Positions 62,542-64,000 of a stretch of DNA of 64,000 bases are shown here, piece after piece; within the stretch, counting starts at the first letter, position 1; each line of letters starts with the position of its first letter. The DNA is from Cadophora sp. MPI-SDFR-AT-0126 (taxonomy: Eukaryota > Ascomycota > Leotiomycetes > Helotiales > Ploettnerulaceae), in contig JAGMVK010000014.1 of NCBI GenBank assembly GCA_020747065.1, forward strand, positions 248,001 to 312,000, written 5' to 3'. The notes under the pieces were generated by a model, which ran no database searches, was not told the origin of the DNA, and saw nothing but the letters and a program-made list of their open reading frames with translations. The translations under genes were made by a program, and so were the position numbers.

Positions 62542-63256
62542 ATGAAGGTCCAAAATGTGTTCCTTTTGCTAGCCGCCCAGGTGATCACCGGAGTTATATC
62601 GGCTCCAGTCGCTGCTCCAGGTAATGATCAAACGCATAGTTCTTCCTTGATGGTTGTGATAACACCATAGCTGACTTCGTCGTTATAGCTGCAGCATTGG
62701 AGAAAAAGGACATTGAGAAGAAAGGTGTTGCCGAAGTATGGGCTAATTGGTAAGTTCTAACGTGGCTTGAGAATTACAATTGGATCTGACCCTCAAACCA
62801 GGAATCACCCTCCCGGAAAGAAGGTTGAGGCCCCAACAGAGCAACTCGAGAAGAAAGGTGTTGCTGAAGTTTGGGCGAACTGGCAAGTTGTGACATCGTC
62901 TTTGAAACTCAATAATATCTGATCTGTCGCGCCAGGAACCATCCTCCGGGAAAAAAGGTGGAGTCAACAGAAACCCTTGAAAAGAAAGGTGTTGCGGAAG
63001 TCTGGGCTAATTGGTAACTTAATCCTTGGCATTGTCAAACAGACACACAGTCTAATTTCAAATTTAGGAATCATCCTGCCGTGGGAAAGGTCGAAGCGTC
63101 GGCAGACCAGCAGCTTGAGAAGAAGGGCGTTGCCGAAGTCTGGGCTAACTGGTGAGTTTCATAGCTGTATGGGCAATAACAGCATCTGACGTGAGTTATA
63201 GGAATCACCCAAACAAGGGGAAAGTCGTGGAAGAATCCGCCGACGAGAGTGAGTAG
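62542..63256 (+). CDS. Secreted repeat precursor with four kexin-flanked core peptides, putative RiPP (dikaritin-type) precursor (145 aa, 6 exons)
   Basis: Exons 62542-62620, 62689-62749, 62802-62882, 62936-63013, 63068-63151 and 63202-63256 join in frame. Signal peptide MKVQNVFLLLAAQVITGVIS-A, short pro-region, then four copies of EKK-GVAEVWANWNHP, cores starting at Gly39, Gly66, Gly92 and Gly120. Lys-Lys before each core is a kexin site. Copies 1 and 2 also have PPGKK after the core, so GVAEVWANWNHPPG could be released. In copies 3 and 4 the second KK is lost (AVGKV, NKGKV). Spacers are acidic (VEAPTEQLE). Every core is split at its second Trp codon by a phase-2 intron; the intron at 62,883 uses a GC donor. 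The architecture matches ustiloxin/phomopsin/epichloecyclin precursors, and UstYa is adjacent. No core resembles one I know. A pheromone-like or structural Kex2-processed peptide is an alternative. Confidence 0.88.
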
Positions 63257-64000
63257 GTGAGGATTGACCATTATTGGGTGCACATTTTGGAGATACAGCC
63301 GTTGAAGCTTGAATTTGTGGCTGGCTGAAAATGGTTCCAAATTGGCCTTCTAGGGGTGGATTTTTCAAATGCCTTGGCAAGTGTAGAGATGAAATTAACT
63401 GCACTGAGTTCACGTACTTTGTAATTTGACAATTGAAAATCAAAGTTCTGTCTGTCTCTGTGTCATAATATCGCAAGTGATCTACTCAAAAGCTTTCAGC
63501 AGTTCTAATCACAATCAAATCATTGGACAATCCAGTTCGAGCTACTTCTTTATTTGCCTAGGAGGTCTTGTCTCAAGTACGCTGGGTAATTGTGTCACCG
63601 AGCCAGGCATTCAGGTGCTTGATGGAGATGCTGCGATATCATGTCCATACACAAAAATAGATAACGTCAGCTCTGTATACAGCTGAATCGAGTGTACTTC
63701 ATGTTGCTCCCGCAGCAAAGCTAAGCTACATAGCGAAGGTGGATACCTCTATCCATTGCTTACATCCATACCTGAAATGTTGATCTGTGTCTGTCAAGCT
63801 GTAGGGCTGACGTGCTTACTCCCCGCTTCCGCCAAGGCGCATGACCGAACTCTATCTACCGGCCGAGAGTGCACAATATACGGACGTAGCTTGTGCTACC
63901 GATATGCTTATTCCCTCTTACTAAGACGTGTTCCTGACGGTTCATTCTCCACTTTGTTGCATTTACCCGCTGACTTGACGTCTCTTTATGATCGAGTGGC
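63257..64000. other. 3' flank to window edge, nothing supported
   Basis: Short ORFs only (86 codons at 63,426). Further cluster genes could lie beyond the right edge. Confidence 0.4.

Noticed and set aside
62542..63256. Alpha-type mating pheromone precursor
   Set aside because: Kex2-like layout fits, but filamentous ascomycete pheromone cores usually have a short Trp/Cys-containing motif with GQ-P-x-W. This core does not, and UstYa is adjacent.

Overview
The window looks like a chromosome segment of a filamentous ascomycete (Pezizomycotina). Genes have many short (about 50-80 nt) introns with CTGAC/CTAAC branch sites. Repeats carry the transition-only, TA-enriching decay expected of RIP (repeat-induced point mutation). 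Fungal families are present: HET-domain NLRs, UstYa, an M1 aminopeptidase and a TVP38-type protein. I cannot name the species.

Layout. About 1-33,000 is an AT-rich, RIP-degraded repeat island. It holds a minus-strand Ty3/gypsy element cut by the left window edge (1-5687), a complete-length plus-strand Ty3/gypsy element with 275-bp LTRs (6032-17926), and a dispersed ~205-bp repeat family, one copy of which is split by the second gypsy element. Inside the island lie two minus-strand NLR pseudogenes. One is HET-NACHT-WD40 (18782-23160, 13 WD repeats of exactly 126 bp). The other is HET-NB-ARC-TPR with a C-terminal ZZ-like zinc finger (24133-27909). Their HET domains and upstream sequence are homologous. 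About 28,900-33,000 is decayed DNA I could not identify. Base composition changes abruptly near 33,000.

33,000-49,800 is gene-poor to ordinary: a broken SAT4/PTH11-type rhodopsin-like gene, a small interrupted ORF, a 788-bp palindromic MITE, a GST-like gene (3 exons), a TVP38/VTT membrane protein gene (6 exons), an NmrA-like NAD(P)-binding protein gene (2 exons) and the broken 3' end of a short-chain dehydrogenase.

49,861-63,256 is the most interesting part. It begins with a 19-exon gene for a predicted secreted 1819-residue protein joining an SGNH hydrolase, FG-GAP/VCBS repeats, two Cys-rich modules and a subtilisin (S8) domain. Next come an M1 aminopeptidase and a UstYa (DUF3328) protein. 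Divergent from UstYa is a small secreted precursor with four Lys-Lys-preceded copies of GVAEVWANWNHP. The UstYa/precursor pair is the signature of a fungal dikaritin-type RiPP cluster. Two GGTCGGCCGACC palindromes sit in their shared promoter. Every core repeat in the precursor is interrupted at the same Trp codon by a phase-2 intron. I propose this as the undescribed system of the window: core peptide(s) released by kexin-type cleavage and probably crosslinked by UstYa. The cluster may continue past the right edge.

Gene models were built by eye from frames and splice signals. Domain calls come from recognised motifs, not from searches.
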